64,000 nt of DNA from an uncultured Spartobacteria bacterium (GTDB taxonomy: Bacteria; Verrucomicrobiota; Verrucomicrobiia; Chthoniobacterales; JAATET01): NCBI GenBank assembly GCA_937901895.1, contig CALGTD010000159.1, forward strand, positions 1 through 64,000. The letters run 5' to 3'. How positions within the stretch are numbered: the first letter of the stretch is position 1; each line of letters starts with the position of its first letter. Shown in pieces: positions 25,872 through 34,428 of the stretch. The translations under genes and the position numbers were made by a program. The notes under the pieces were generated by a model that ran no database searches, was not told the origin of the DNA, and saw only the letters and a list, made by a program, of their open reading frames with translations.

Positions 25872-26543
25872 TCACGCAGTCAAAGCGGACCGGCGACGAC
25901 GGAAAAGAGCCACCGCAGCGAGCAGACCGCACACGCCGAGCGCGTATTCATGCGGCTCCGGAACGGCCGAAACGCCCAAATAGAGTCCGTCGAGTGAAAC
26001 ATGGTCCGCTCCACTCGTGATGCCGAAATCAAGTGTGGAGCCGGCCGAGAGGTTCAACCCTGTCCACGTGTATTTCACGATGTTGAACGTCTGTGATTCG
26101 ACACTGGTGCCATACAGGGTTGTGCTCGTCGGGGCACCCACGCCCGCAAGCGAAATGGTGTAGAAGTCCAGCGGAACGCCTACGCTCGGGCTCGTAAACT
26201 TGAGCTGAAGCACGATGGTCTTTGCCCCTTCACCAGCCGTGCCACTGATCGCGAGATCGAATGCGTTTGGAGTGGGACCGCTGCCGGAATAAAGCCGGTC
26301 GCCGCTGCCAAGCACCATTCCCCCCAGATTGAAGGAAGCAAGCGTGCCGGTGAAAAAGCCAGCGCCCGAACTGGAATCCGGATTGCGATTGGCGAAGTTG
26401 ATTGTGGAAAACGTGTCCCAAAACGCATAGCCGACGCCGGTGGTGCCAAGAGGGTCCGAGTCATATCCGAGATTCGTCGCGCGCGCCATACCGAATCCGG
26501 AAAGAACAGCGATAGCGAAGGTAGTGAGGATTTTGATTTTCAT
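25872..26543 (-). CDS. PEP-CTERM sorted exported protein
   Basis: The 223-residue protein has a signal peptide (MKIKILTTFAIAVLSGFGMA) and the sorting signal VPEPHEYALGVCGLLAAVAL followed by FRRRRSALTA. The central region is beta-rich with Gly, Ser and Thr, without a known catalytic motif. The tail closely resembles that of the protein at 24048, so both should use the same exosortase. Function unknown. Confidence 0.87.
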   Translation of the reverse strand: MKIKILTTFAIAVLSGFGMARATNLGYDSDPLGTTGVGYAFWDTFSTINFANRNPDSSSGAGFFTGTLASFNLGGMVLGSGDRLYSGSGPTPNAFDLAISGTAGEGAKTIVLQLKFTSPSVGVPLDFYTISLAGVGAPTSTTLYGTSVESQTFNIVKYTWTGLNLSAGSTLDFGITSGADHVSLDGLYLGVSAVPEPHEYALGVCGLLAAVALFRRRRSALTA

Positions 26544-26581
26544 GAATTCGATGGAGAAATACGCTTTCGGGCTTCGATGCG

Positions 26582-26618
26582 GCTAACGCAGGTTTGCGGA
26601 AAACTGCTGCTGAATTGC
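26582..26618 (+). promoter_or_regulatory. Shared 37-base element, copy 3
   Basis: It starts GCTAACGC, has TTGCGGAA at 26594-26601 and AATTGC at 26613-26618, separated by 11 bases as in the other two copies. It lies 39-75 bases upstream of the PEP-CTERM gene that starts at 26543 on the minus strand. The orientation relative to that gene is opposite to copy 2. Confidence 0.45.
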
Positions 26619-26813
26619 CATTTTGTCCACCTGCGAGAACCGCATCCGCCGGCTACAGCCTGCCTGTTCGTCAGCGCAAGATTCACTGCGTCAAGCCAGG
26701 TTCTTCAAACGTTTCCTCGAATCGCGATCCGCACGCTCCACGAAATGCCTCACCCGCGTGCTTGAGCCAGCCAGCGTTGGCAGCAGCGTGCAACGGGCGG
26801 TTAATGTTTGCAC

Positions 26814-28577
26814 CTACTCCACTCGGAATGTCTTCTTCGTCTCGAAGCCGAGGGTGTCGATCACAGTGACGACAACCCGGGATTTCTCGCGCCCGGGAGT
26901 GAACAGGATTCTCCAGATTACCTGACGCCCTCCCTTCTTCTTCACGACGCGCACCTTCGCATTCGAGCCGTCCGCGACCGCCATCACGCGCTTCACCCGA
27001 TCCTCGTCGGACACCGTTCCGCGCATTCGGACCCGGTCGCGCAACTTTTTCGTGCGGATTTTCGCTCCAAACTTCGCGCGGGAATCCACGGTAAACACGT
27101 TCTTGATCGAACGCGCCGGGACGGAATTGTCCGCCCCCCAGCCCGCCACACCCGGTCCAAAAAGCGGCCACGTGGTGCCGGACTTGAAGAACGACGGTTT
27201 CGAGACGAGATACAGCGACGGCGGAACAACGCTTGATGCATTGAGCACGCCCCAGACAACGGTGCCGCCAACGTTGTTCGCTCCCACGTAGTGGTCGGAA
27301 CCGGATGAGGAAATCGAGCCAACGAGGTTGCCGAGAATATTCGGCCGCGTGGTGGATCCCTGAAACGATCCGACCACTCCGGCGGCGGAGTTCCGAAACC
27401 ACGTATTTCCGGGACCGGTGCGGGCCTCGATGTCCTGGCCGTCCTTCGAGAAATCCGCGTAGCTCTCGGTGAAGGCGTTGCCCTCGATGAGGTTCATATA
27501 GGCCCAGGTCGCATGGAAGGCGACGTCGTTGTAGTCGTGCGGCGATTCGACGGAATTGTAGCTCACGACGTTGTGATTCGCGCCGGCCTGCAGCACGACA
27601 TGATGCCGCAGGCGGGCCGCCTTGTTGTTTGAAATGCGGCACCCGGTCGCGGCAACAAGCGAATACCCGTAGCCGTAGCCGCCGGTCTTCGTGCGCCAGC
27701 AATCGTGAACGTAGTTGCGCTCGATCACACAATCCTTCGCCATCTCGAAATGGATGTGGTTCCGGCCGGCGAACGACGACTCGTTCTCCGTCACGATGCA
27801 GTTGTAGGCGTTGGCGAAGAGGAGATTCGTCACATTCTCCTGCGACGGCTCGTTGACGCGCTCGATCTTGAGACCGCTGACCTTGACGTTGCGCACCGGG
27901 TTCAGCTTGCGAAGTCGCGGCGCGTAGGAGACGTCGTAATTCAGCAGCACCTTCATGTCGAGAGTGAGGGTGTTTCCGGACTTTGCGATGACTCGAAAGA
28001 GTTGCGCATAAAGTTCGAACGCCCACGCTCGTCCGCCGTTCGCGATGGGCGCATTGTCGGCGTAGAGCTGGACGATGTCATTCACCGCAATCGAGCCCGC
28101 ATCGGCCACTGTGATGGTTGTCGCACCCACGGGGACGGAACCGGACACCGTCGTCACCCCACCGGTGCTTCCACGAAAGCGAATTTCCGCATTCGAGCTG
28201 CCGGGCGCGGAGATCCGAAACGTGGTCTTGTCGTATCCCTCCCCGTCGATCCAAAGGTCGCCCGTCGTGAGCGTGAGCGAACTCTTGAAATAGTAGACGC
28301 CCTTCGGGAAAAACAGTCGGCGGCGTCCCGACGTGCTCTGGACGATCTGCGCAATTTTCGCCGAAGCGTCGATCGAAGTGGAATTCGGCGTGAGACCGTG
28401 TTCCGAGACATCAATCGTCGTCCATCCGCCCGGATCGATCCATCGGGTATCCTTCCAGTCCTGCACGGGCATTCGGGACGGATCGATGCCTCCGTAGTCG
28501 AACGCATACACCGTGCCCGCAAACGGAAGGATCGCCGCGCAAATCGCTCCACGCGTCAGTAGGGGACCGAGACTCAT
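26814..28577 (-). CDS. Exported right-handed beta-helix protein (pectate-lyase-like fold)
   Basis: The 587-residue protein has a signal peptide ending TVYA. Residues 85-130 (FFPKGVYYFKSSLTLTTGDL) look like the pectate-lyase-3 entry strand. Residues 230-430 show parallel beta-helix coils with Asn/His-rich turns (CVIERNYVHDCWRTK, NNKAARLRHHVVLQAGANHN, VVSYNSVESPHDYND). The last 90 residues form a separate beta domain that resembles the tail of the sulfatase at 30211. Such proteins often bind or cut polysaccharides; the enzyme activity is not clear. There is no PEP-CTERM tail. Confidence 0.85.
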   Translation of the reverse strand: MSLGPLLTRGAICAAILPFAGTVYAFDYGGIDPSRMPVQDWKDTRWIDPGGWTTIDVSEHGLTPNSTSIDASAKIAQIVQSTSGRRRLFFPKGVYYFKSSLTLTTGDLWIDGEGYDKTTFRISAPGSSNAEIRFRGSTGGVTTVSGSVPVGATTITVADAGSIAVNDIVQLYADNAPIANGGRAWAFELYAQLFRVIAKSGNTLTLDMKVLLNYDVSYAPRLRKLNPVRNVKVSGLKIERVNEPSQENVTNLLFANAYNCIVTENESSFAGRNHIHFEMAKDCVIERNYVHDCWRTKTGGYGYGYSLVAATGCRISNNKAARLRHHVVLQAGANHNVVSYNSVESPHDYNDVAFHATWAYMNLIEGNAFTESYADFSKDGQDIEARTGPGNTWFRNSAAGVVGSFQGSTTRPNILGNLVGSISSSGSDHYVGANNVGGTVVWGVLNASSVVPPSLYLVSKPSFFKSGTTWPLFGPGVAGWGADNSVPARSIKNVFTVDSRAKFGAKIRTKKLRDRVRMRGTVSDEDRVKRVMAVADGSNAKVRVVKKKGGRQVIWRILFTPGREKSRVVVTVIDTLGFETKKTFRVE

Positions 28578-28639
28578 CGCTGCGAGGCAAGCTCCCGGCT
28601 CCGCGCTGCGAGCGCCATCTATCGTTCGATATAGATTCT

Positions 28640-30064
28640 CTACGACTTCCGAACGATCGACTTCACTTCGCCGTCGGAAAATTGGGAGCGGATTTCATCC
28701 CCGGGACGGACGTCGGCACCCGAGCGAATCGCACGACCCGCGGCATCGAAGGTGATCGAATACCCGCGCGCAAGTGTGGCGCGCGGACTAAGCGTCTCGA
28801 CGAGCGCCACCTTGGCGGCAACCCCGTCTCGCCGGCTCGCAACTGCACGCAAGGCCGTCCCCTCCAGATCAATCCGCGCAAGACGTGCCCTCCACTGCGC
28901 GATCGGCGCATGCGGCCGCCGAGCAGCAAGGACGGATGCGATGGACGCCAGGCGCTCACGGCGGCGCATCACCTCTGTTTCGGCATATCGCCGCAGTCCG
29001 GCGGCCAGCGCATCCAACTGCTGGACATGCTCGCGGAGAATCCGTGAGGGCTCCCGAAACAATGCGGAACGTTCGATCGCCAGCAGTCGGGACCGATGAA
29101 ATCGCAGCGCACCCGCACACTCGCGCAGAAGACGGTCGGTCTGCCGTCGCACATGCCGCCGCAGTTCAATCGCATCCGGAACGAGTAATTCCGCAGCGGC
29201 ACTCGGAGTGGGAGCCCGCAAATCCGCGGCAAAGTCGGACAATGTGAAATCAATCTCGTGCCCGACCGCGCTTACCACCGGGATACGCGACTCCGCGACC
29301 GCCCGCGCCACCACTTCCTCGTTGAATTCCCACAAATCCTCGAGACTCCCGCCGCCCCGGGTCACGACGACGACATCCACTGCGGGCAGGCCATTGCCCG
29401 GCGCGCCGGAAAAAGCCGCGCCCGCCGCTGCGATCTCCCCCGCCGCGCCGCGCCCCTGCACGCGCACGGGATGGATCACCACCTCGACCGACGGCATCCG
29501 TCGATGCAGCACTTTCAAAAAATCCCGGATCGCAGCTCCGGTCGGTGAGGTCACCACGCCGATCCGGCGCGGCATCTGGGGAATCGCCCGCTTGCGCTCC
29601 GGGTCGAACAACCCCTCCGCGGCGAGTTTCGCCTTCAGCGCCTCGAACCGCGCCTGCAATGCGCCCAGCCCCTCCTCCTGCACGAGCCGCACGACAAGCT
29701 GATACTGGCCGCGCGCCTCGTAGACGGTCAGCTCGCCGAACACCTGCACCTGCATGCCGTCCGCCAGCTTCAGTCCGCGCAAGGCGGTCGCCGATCGGGC
29801 GAACAAAACGCACGCCAGCTGGCTCGCATCGTCCTTCAACGTGAAATACTGGTGACCCGAGGCCTGCCGGCGGAAGTTCGAGATCTCGCCGCGCACCCAC
29901 ACTTCGCCAATGCGGTCCTCCAGCGCGCCGCGCACAAGTCGCGTCAGCTCCGCAACAGTCAACACCCTCGGCTCATTCGGCGGTTCCGCGGGGGCCGCCG
30001 GTTCCTCTGCAGGCGTTTTCCGGCCGCGCGGCGCGGGATCGTCGAAACAAAGGCCAAGTTGCAT
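28640..30064 (-). CDS. xseA: Exodeoxyribonuclease VII large subunit
   Basis: The 474-residue protein has the N-terminal OB fold (VWVRGEISNFRRQASGHQYF), then IGVVTSPTGAAIRDFLKVL. The catalytic region carries RGGGSLEDLWEFNEEVVARA and VSAVGHEIDFTLSDFAADLR. It works with XseB to degrade single-stranded DNA; xseB is not in this window. The ATG at 30064 (MQLGLCFDD) is chosen because residues further upstream look unlike protein. The gene is a housekeeping gene inside the accessory region. Confidence 0.94.
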   Translation of the reverse strand: MQLGLCFDDPAPRGRKTPAEEPAAPAEPPNEPRVLTVAELTRLVRGALEDRIGEVWVRGEISNFRRQASGHQYFTLKDDASQLACVLFARSATALRGLKLADGMQVQVFGELTVYEARGQYQLVVRLVQEEGLGALQARFEALKAKLAAEGLFDPERKRAIPQMPRRIGVVTSPTGAAIRDFLKVLHRRMPSVEVVIHPVRVQGRGAAGEIAAAGAAFSGAPGNGLPAVDVVVVTRGGGSLEDLWEFNEEVVARAVAESRIPVVSAVGHEIDFTLSDFAADLRAPTPSAAAELLVPDAIELRRHVRRQTDRLLRECAGALRFHRSRLLAIERSALFREPSRILREHVQQLDALAAGLRRYAETEVMRRRERLASIASVLAARRPHAPIAQWRARLARIDLEGTALRAVASRRDGVAAKVALVETLSPRATLARGYSITFDAAGRAIRSGADVRPGDEIRSQFSDGEVKSIVRKS

Positions 30065-30123
30065 CGGATGCGGATTTTGCCCGCGAAGCCCCGGAGGTTC
30101 AACCTTCGTGCGCTTCCGGGCAA

Positions 30124-30189
30124 ATCCCCGGTTTCGGGGATACCGCGAAGGAAGTCCTTCGCTACGTTGAATCGTCGCCTTTGGCGACG
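30124..30189. repeat. Three consecutive perfect inverted repeats upstream of sulfatase 1
   Basis: Within 66 bases lie ATCCCCG/CGGGGAT (30124-30141, 4-base loop), GCGAAGGA/TCCTTCGC (30145-30162, 2-base loop) and CGTCGCC/GGCGACG (30173-30189, 3-base loop). They fill the xseA-sulfatase divergent gap and end 21 bases before the sulfatase ATG. They may be operators, an RNA leader or a composite repeat. Confidence 0.7.
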
Positions 30190-30210
30190 CACTCCCGTGA
30201 TTTTCCCCGC

Positions 30211-32001
30211 ATGAAGTTTCACACCGCCCTCGCAGCCTGCGGTCTCCTTGGCCTTTCTTCGATCCACGCGGCCGAGGCAAAACCGAATGTTCTTTTCGTC
30301 TTCATCGACGACATGGGCTGGTCGGACTTTTCCTGTTTCGGAAACACGACCGGAAGCACGCCAAACATCGACTCGCTCGCAGCTGAAGGCATCCGATTCC
30401 ACCAGTTCTACGTCAACGCGCCGATCTGCTCGCCCTCGCGCTGTGCAATCACGACCGGACAATATCCACAGCGCTGGCGCATCGATTCCTTCCTCGCCTC
30501 GCGTTCCGAAAACGCCAACCGAGGCATCGCCAACTGGCTCGATCCAGCCGCACCCACACTCCCCCGCATGCTGCACAACGCCGGCTACGCCACCGGGCAC
30601 TTCGGGAAATGGCATCTCGGCGGTCAACGCAACGTGGGCGACGCCCCGTTGATTACCGAATACGGCTTCGACCAATCGCTCACGAGCTTCGAAGGGCTCG
30701 GCCCGCGCGTCCTTGCCCTCGTCGATCCCTACGACGGCTCCGCAGTCACCCGCTACACACTGGGGTCTGACAAACTTGGGAGAGGGCCAATCTACTGGGA
30801 GGATCGCTCGAAGATCACCAGTCGCTGGACGAATGCTGCGGTCGACTTCATTCAAAAAGCAAAGAGCGAGGGGAAGCCCTTCTACGTAAATCTTTGGCCA
30901 GACGACGTCCACTCGCCGTTCTATCCGCCGCGGGAGCGTCGCAAGAGCAACGCCAAGCGCGCGCTCTACGATGCCGTCCTCGAGGCCCTGGACGAGCAAC
31001 TCGGTCCTGTTTTCGACCTCATCCGCAACGACCCCGAGCTTCGCGACAACACCATCATCCTCATCTGCTCGGACAACGGTCCCGAATCCGGAGCCGGGAT
31101 CTCGGCCCCCTACCGGGGCTTGAAGGGGCAGCTTTACGAAGGCGGCATCCGCTCGCCGCTCATCGTGTGGGCGCCGGGATTTATGAATCCCTCGAAGACG
31201 GGCACGATCAATACGACCTCGTATTTTGCGGCGATCGATGTCGTTGCCTCCATCCTGACCGCCGCAGGCGCCGCCCCTCCCGATGGCGTCACGCTCGACG
31301 GCGTGCCGGTGCTCGACACCCTGCTGGGCAACTCCACCGCCTCGCGCTCCGGCGCCCTCTTTTTCCGTCGTCCGCCGGATCGAAAGACCGTCAATGGTGT
31401 CGGCGGTCAGCCGGACCTTGCCATGCGCGATGGCCGCTGGAAGCTGCTCTGCGATTACGATGGCAGTGCCGCCCAGCTCTACGACCTCGAGACCGACGCG
31501 CGCGAACAAACGAACCTCGCGGCCTCGCAACCCGCACGCGTGCAGCAGATGAAAGCCGCCCTTCTCGCGTGGAACGCCACCATGCCCCGCGCGATCGACG
31601 CTCCGAACCCGGCATCCGTTCTTCCAGCGATGCCGGCGATGGAGGTTCCCGCAATCCCGGAGGCCGAAGCTGCGGCGCCCTCTCCGGCGGTCTTTGCCGA
31701 TCACGTGACGATGCTCCGCAGCAAGTCGGCGTCGCGCCTGCGGAGCCGCGTGCAGGACGCGGATGGCATCCAGCGGTTGCACGTGCGGGTGAACGGAAAG
31801 AGAACCCGGCTCCACCTGCGCTCCTCGGAAACGGGTGAACGGACGGCATGGCGCGCAACGATCAACGGCGCGGTAAGGAGAGTGCAAGTGGGCATCGTCG
31901 ACGGACGCGGCATTCGCGAGTCGATGAGCTACAGCTTCGAGGAGCGCCCGCGCCTCGGCGGGCGACGCTCCCACTGGCGCGCAGATGCGCTCGCGGACTA
32001 A
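30211..32001 (+). CDS. Exported FGly-dependent sulfatase with extra C-terminal domain
   Basis: The 596-residue protein has a signal peptide and the type I sulfatase core. The sequence CSPSRCAITTGQ puts Cys73 in the C-x-P-S-R motif that is converted to formylglycine. Metal ligands come from FIDDMGWSDF near the N-terminus and SDNGPE in the middle; GHFGKWHLGG is the family Lys/His motif. Residues 510-596 add a beta domain like the tail of the beta-helix protein at 26814. It likely removes sulfate esters from a polysaccharide. The ATG at 30211 is chosen over an upstream TTG. Confidence 0.93.
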   Translation: MKFHTALAACGLLGLSSIHAAEAKPNVLFVFIDDMGWSDFSCFGNTTGSTPNIDSLAAEGIRFHQFYVNAPICSPSRCAITTGQYPQRWRIDSFLASRSENANRGIANWLDPAAPTLPRMLHNAGYATGHFGKWHLGGQRNVGDAPLITEYGFDQSLTSFEGLGPRVLALVDPYDGSAVTRYTLGSDKLGRGPIYWEDRSKITSRWTNAAVDFIQKAKSEGKPFYVNLWPDDVHSPFYPPRERRKSNAKRALYDAVLEALDEQLGPVFDLIRNDPELRDNTIILICSDNGPESGAGISAPYRGLKGQLYEGGIRSPLIVWAPGFMNPSKTGTINTTSYFAAIDVVASILTAAGAAPPDGVTLDGVPVLDTLLGNSTASRSGALFFRRPPDRKTVNGVGGQPDLAMRDGRWKLLCDYDGSAAQLYDLETDAREQTNLAASQPARVQQMKAALLAWNATMPRAIDAPNPASVLPAMPAMEVPAIPEAEAAAPSPAVFADHVTMLRSKSASRLRSRVQDADGIQRLHVRVNGKRTRLHLRSSETGERTAWRATINGAVRRVQVGIVDGRGIRESMSYSFEERPRLGGRRSHWRADALAD

Positions 32002-32032
32002 CCTGCGCCAACTCCGCCCCCCGCCAGGCGCC

Positions 32033-32665
32033 TTACGCGAAAGCGCAGGCCAGTCGGTGCTTGGCAACCGCCTCGACGCGGCTCTTGGCCTGCAGCTTCC
32101 CGCAGATGTTCTTCACATGCGTGCGCACCGTTTCCGCGCTGATGTGAAGCTGGTCCGCGATCTCCTTGTAAATGTAACCGCGGGCGAGCAATTCGATGAC
32201 ATCCGTCTCCCGCTCCGAAAGATACCGCCGCTCACGTGCAACGGAACCTTCGCTCTGGAAATGCTGGACAATGCGCCGGATCGCCTGGCTCGACATCGCC
32301 GCGCCGCTCTCATGCGCCTCCCGAATTGCGGCGAGAAGCTGTGCCGGAGCGCTGCTTTTCAGCAGATAACCGGCGGCACCCGCGCGAAGGCAACGCAGAA
32401 TCTGCTCCTGATCGTCGGACACGCTCCATATCAGGATCGGAACGCCGCCGAGACGCGGTTTGAGACGCACAAGGCAATCCAGCGCGGACATTCCGGCCAT
32501 CTCGGCATCCATCACGACAACATCCGGGCGCCGCTGCGGAAGTTTCTCGAGGGCCGCCTGGCCGGATGACAATGCGCACAGACAAACCATGCCCGGGGTT
32601 TCGTTGATCAAACGCATCAACGATTCGCGAAGCGACGGACTCTCCTCGACTACAGTGACAGTCAT
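32033..32665 (-). CDS. Two-component response regulator, NarL/LuxR type
   Basis: The 210-residue protein has an N-terminal receiver domain with acidic pocket Glu7-Glu8, phosphoacceptor Asp53 (VVVMDAEMAGMS) and Lys103. The C-terminal helix-turn-helix is the LuxR type: LSERETDVIELLARGYIYKE followed by LHISAETVRTHVKNICGKLQ. It controls transcription after phosphorylation. No histidine kinase is in the window. The pocket has Glu-Glu rather than the usual Asp-Asp. It is convergent with sulfatase 1. An upstream in-frame ATG is possible. Confidence 0.92.
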   Translation of the reverse strand: MTVTVVEESPSLRESLMRLINETPGMVCLCALSSGQAALEKLPQRRPDVVVMDAEMAGMSALDCLVRLKPRLGGVPILIWSVSDDQEQILRCLRAGAAGYLLKSSAPAQLLAAIREAHESGAAMSSQAIRRIVQHFQSEGSVARERRYLSERETDVIELLARGYIYKEIADQLHISAETVRTHVKNICGKLQAKSRVEAVAKHRLACAFA

Positions 32666-32877
32666 TTCAGGGGGATTCTCGTTTGAGATCTCCCAAACAT
32701 AGGACGCGCTCACGTGGGAATCCATGCGATCGCTTGCCGGAAACCTTCGATTTTTTGTCAGCGACAATCCAAGGCTTCGACGCCCGCAGAGGCTGAATTT
32801 TCCAGAACACCCGCGGCTTTTCCCGCCAAATGATCCGTCATCGCCTTCCGCCGCGGAGACTGCGATTTTTCGTGCGT

Positions 32878-34077
32878 TCAGCGCCCGTCGGTGGACGGCA
32901 CGCGATACCGTGCCCGCCATTTCGACGGCGGTTCACCGGCGAGCCGGGTGAACTGAACGGTCAGATATTCCGGTCTAGAGTATCCCGCCTCTTCGGCGAT
33001 CCGCTCGAGCGTCCAGTCGGTCTCAAGCAAAAGTTGCTTCACCCTGCTCGCACGCACACGGACCAGTTGCTCGTGAGGTGATACGCCGATGTGCCGGCGG
33101 AAGCGGCGTTCGAGCACGGTGCGGGTCGTCCGCAGTTCGCCGAGCAGATCCTCCACCGTCCATCCATCGCACGCATGACTGCGAATGAGCATCAGCGCCC
33201 TTGCCACAAGCGGATCGGCCACCGCTGTGACATCGGTGGACTGGCGCAGCACGACATCCTGCGGCGGCACGAGAATTTCCTGATCGGACGCGTTCCGTCC
33301 CGCCATCAGCCGGTCGAGCAGCGCGGCGGCCTCGTAGCCGATTCGGACGGCGTTTGGCCGCACGCTCGACAGCGGAGGCGACGCAATGCCGCAGCACGTC
33401 TGGTCATTGTCCACGCCAACGACGGCAACCTCTTCGGGCACCACGATGTCGAGTCCACGAACCGCATCCAGCAGCTGCCAGCCGCGCACGTCGCTGCACG
33501 CCACGATGCCGACCGGACGCGGGAGCGCCGCCACCCACCGCGCAAGCTGGTCTCTCTCGCGCTCCCATCCACCCTTGCGTTTGTGAGGAACCGGGGAGTT
33601 GAACACGCCGCAGAGCACCCCGCGCCCGTTGACCGCCCGTTCCACGCCGGTCTGCCTTCCCGCGGACCACGCGGCGTCTTCGTATCCGCAGAACGCAATG
33701 TGGTGAAATCCCCGCTCCAGCAGATGGTCCGCAGCCATCCGTCCGATCGCATCCATGTCGGAACCCACACGCGGCAATCCCAGAAAGCCAAAGTGATCGT
33801 TCAAATCGACGGCGGGGAGGCCTTTTCTGGCGAGGAGTTTTGCCCAGCCGGGATTCGTCCAGCGCGTGAGAATCCCGTCCCCCTGCCAGCGCGCCAGCCA
33901 GCCCGGCGGCGGAAAGTGCACGCTCCCCGGCTCGAGAAAAACGGACCAGCCCCCATGGGTTCGCAGGTAGGACGAGACACCCTCGACCAGATCGCGACCG
34001 TAGGCATTCGACGTCTCGATAAACATTGCGACGCTTCGCGTCTTCCTCTTCCGGGGGGGCTTGCGCGTCGGGGGCAT
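32878..34077 (-). CDS. XylR-type (LacI/AraC hybrid) transcriptional regulator
   Basis: The 399-residue protein joins a LacI-like sugar-binding domain (about residues 15-285; GLPAVDLNDHFGFLGLPRVG, HIAFCGYEDAAWSAGR, VAVVGVDNDQTCCGIASPPL) to a C-terminal AraC DNA-binding domain (VLERRFRRHIGVSPHEQLVR, then RIAEEAGYSRPEYLTVQFTR). The family is common in Verrucomicrobiota and Planctomycetota and senses sugars. It is divergent from the PEP-CTERM gene at 34429 and near both sulfatases, so it may control glycan use here. Confidence 0.94.
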   Translation of the reverse strand: MPPTRKPPRKRKTRSVAMFIETSNAYGRDLVEGVSSYLRTHGGWSVFLEPGSVHFPPPGWLARWQGDGILTRWTNPGWAKLLARKGLPAVDLNDHFGFLGLPRVGSDMDAIGRMAADHLLERGFHHIAFCGYEDAAWSAGRQTGVERAVNGRGVLCGVFNSPVPHKRKGGWERERDQLARWVAALPRPVGIVACSDVRGWQLLDAVRGLDIVVPEEVAVVGVDNDQTCCGIASPPLSSVRPNAVRIGYEAAALLDRLMAGRNASDQEILVPPQDVVLRQSTDVTAVADPLVARALMLIRSHACDGWTVEDLLGELRTTRTVLERRFRRHIGVSPHEQLVRVRASRVKQLLLETDWTLERIAEEAGYSRPEYLTVQFTRLAGEPPSKWRARYRVPSTDGR

Positions 34078-34428
34078 CCGACGCGAATTGTTGGCCAGGC
34101 AGTCGCACGACGTCAACGCGCGGACGGACGCTTACCCGGCACCACCGCATGAACGCAGAGGTCGGCCGCGTCATTCCAATTCGGGCAATCACCCGCGCGC
34201 GGTAAAACGCGTGGCTGTGTCTTTGCGCTTCCTGACGGAAGCCGCCCCTCCGATCTGACCCAGTCGCGTGGGCATCCCCGAAATCGGGGATGCCGGAATG
34301 CCCGCCTTAGGGGATGGCGGAGTTCCTCCCCGCACGGGAAATTCGGGGTGATCCTAAATCGACCGGCGGGCTGCACCGTTCAACGGAGCCCGGCCTTTTC
34401 AGTCCCCAAACCCATTCGTCATTCAGCC
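34078..34428. other. 351-base divergent region between the XylR gene and a PEP-CTERM gene
   Basis: The region holds the perfect inverted repeat GGCATCCCCGA/TCGGGGATGCC (34271-34281 with 34284-34294, 2-base loop), then a GGC-rich stretch. No credible protein is encoded. It should carry the promoters of both flanking genes; clear -10/-35 boxes are not evident. Confidence 0.6.
34271..34294. repeat. 11-bp perfect inverted repeat
   Basis: GGCATCCCCGA and TCGGGGATGCC are separated by two bases. The core ATCCCCG/CGGGGAT matches the first hairpin upstream of sulfatase 1 (30124-30141). It could be an operator for the XylR-type regulator encoded beside it, or a REP-like element. Confidence 0.6.

Noticed and set aside
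29959..32067. Minus-strand open frame of 702 codons
   Set aside because: It runs antisense to sulfatase 1, whose active-site motifs are intact.
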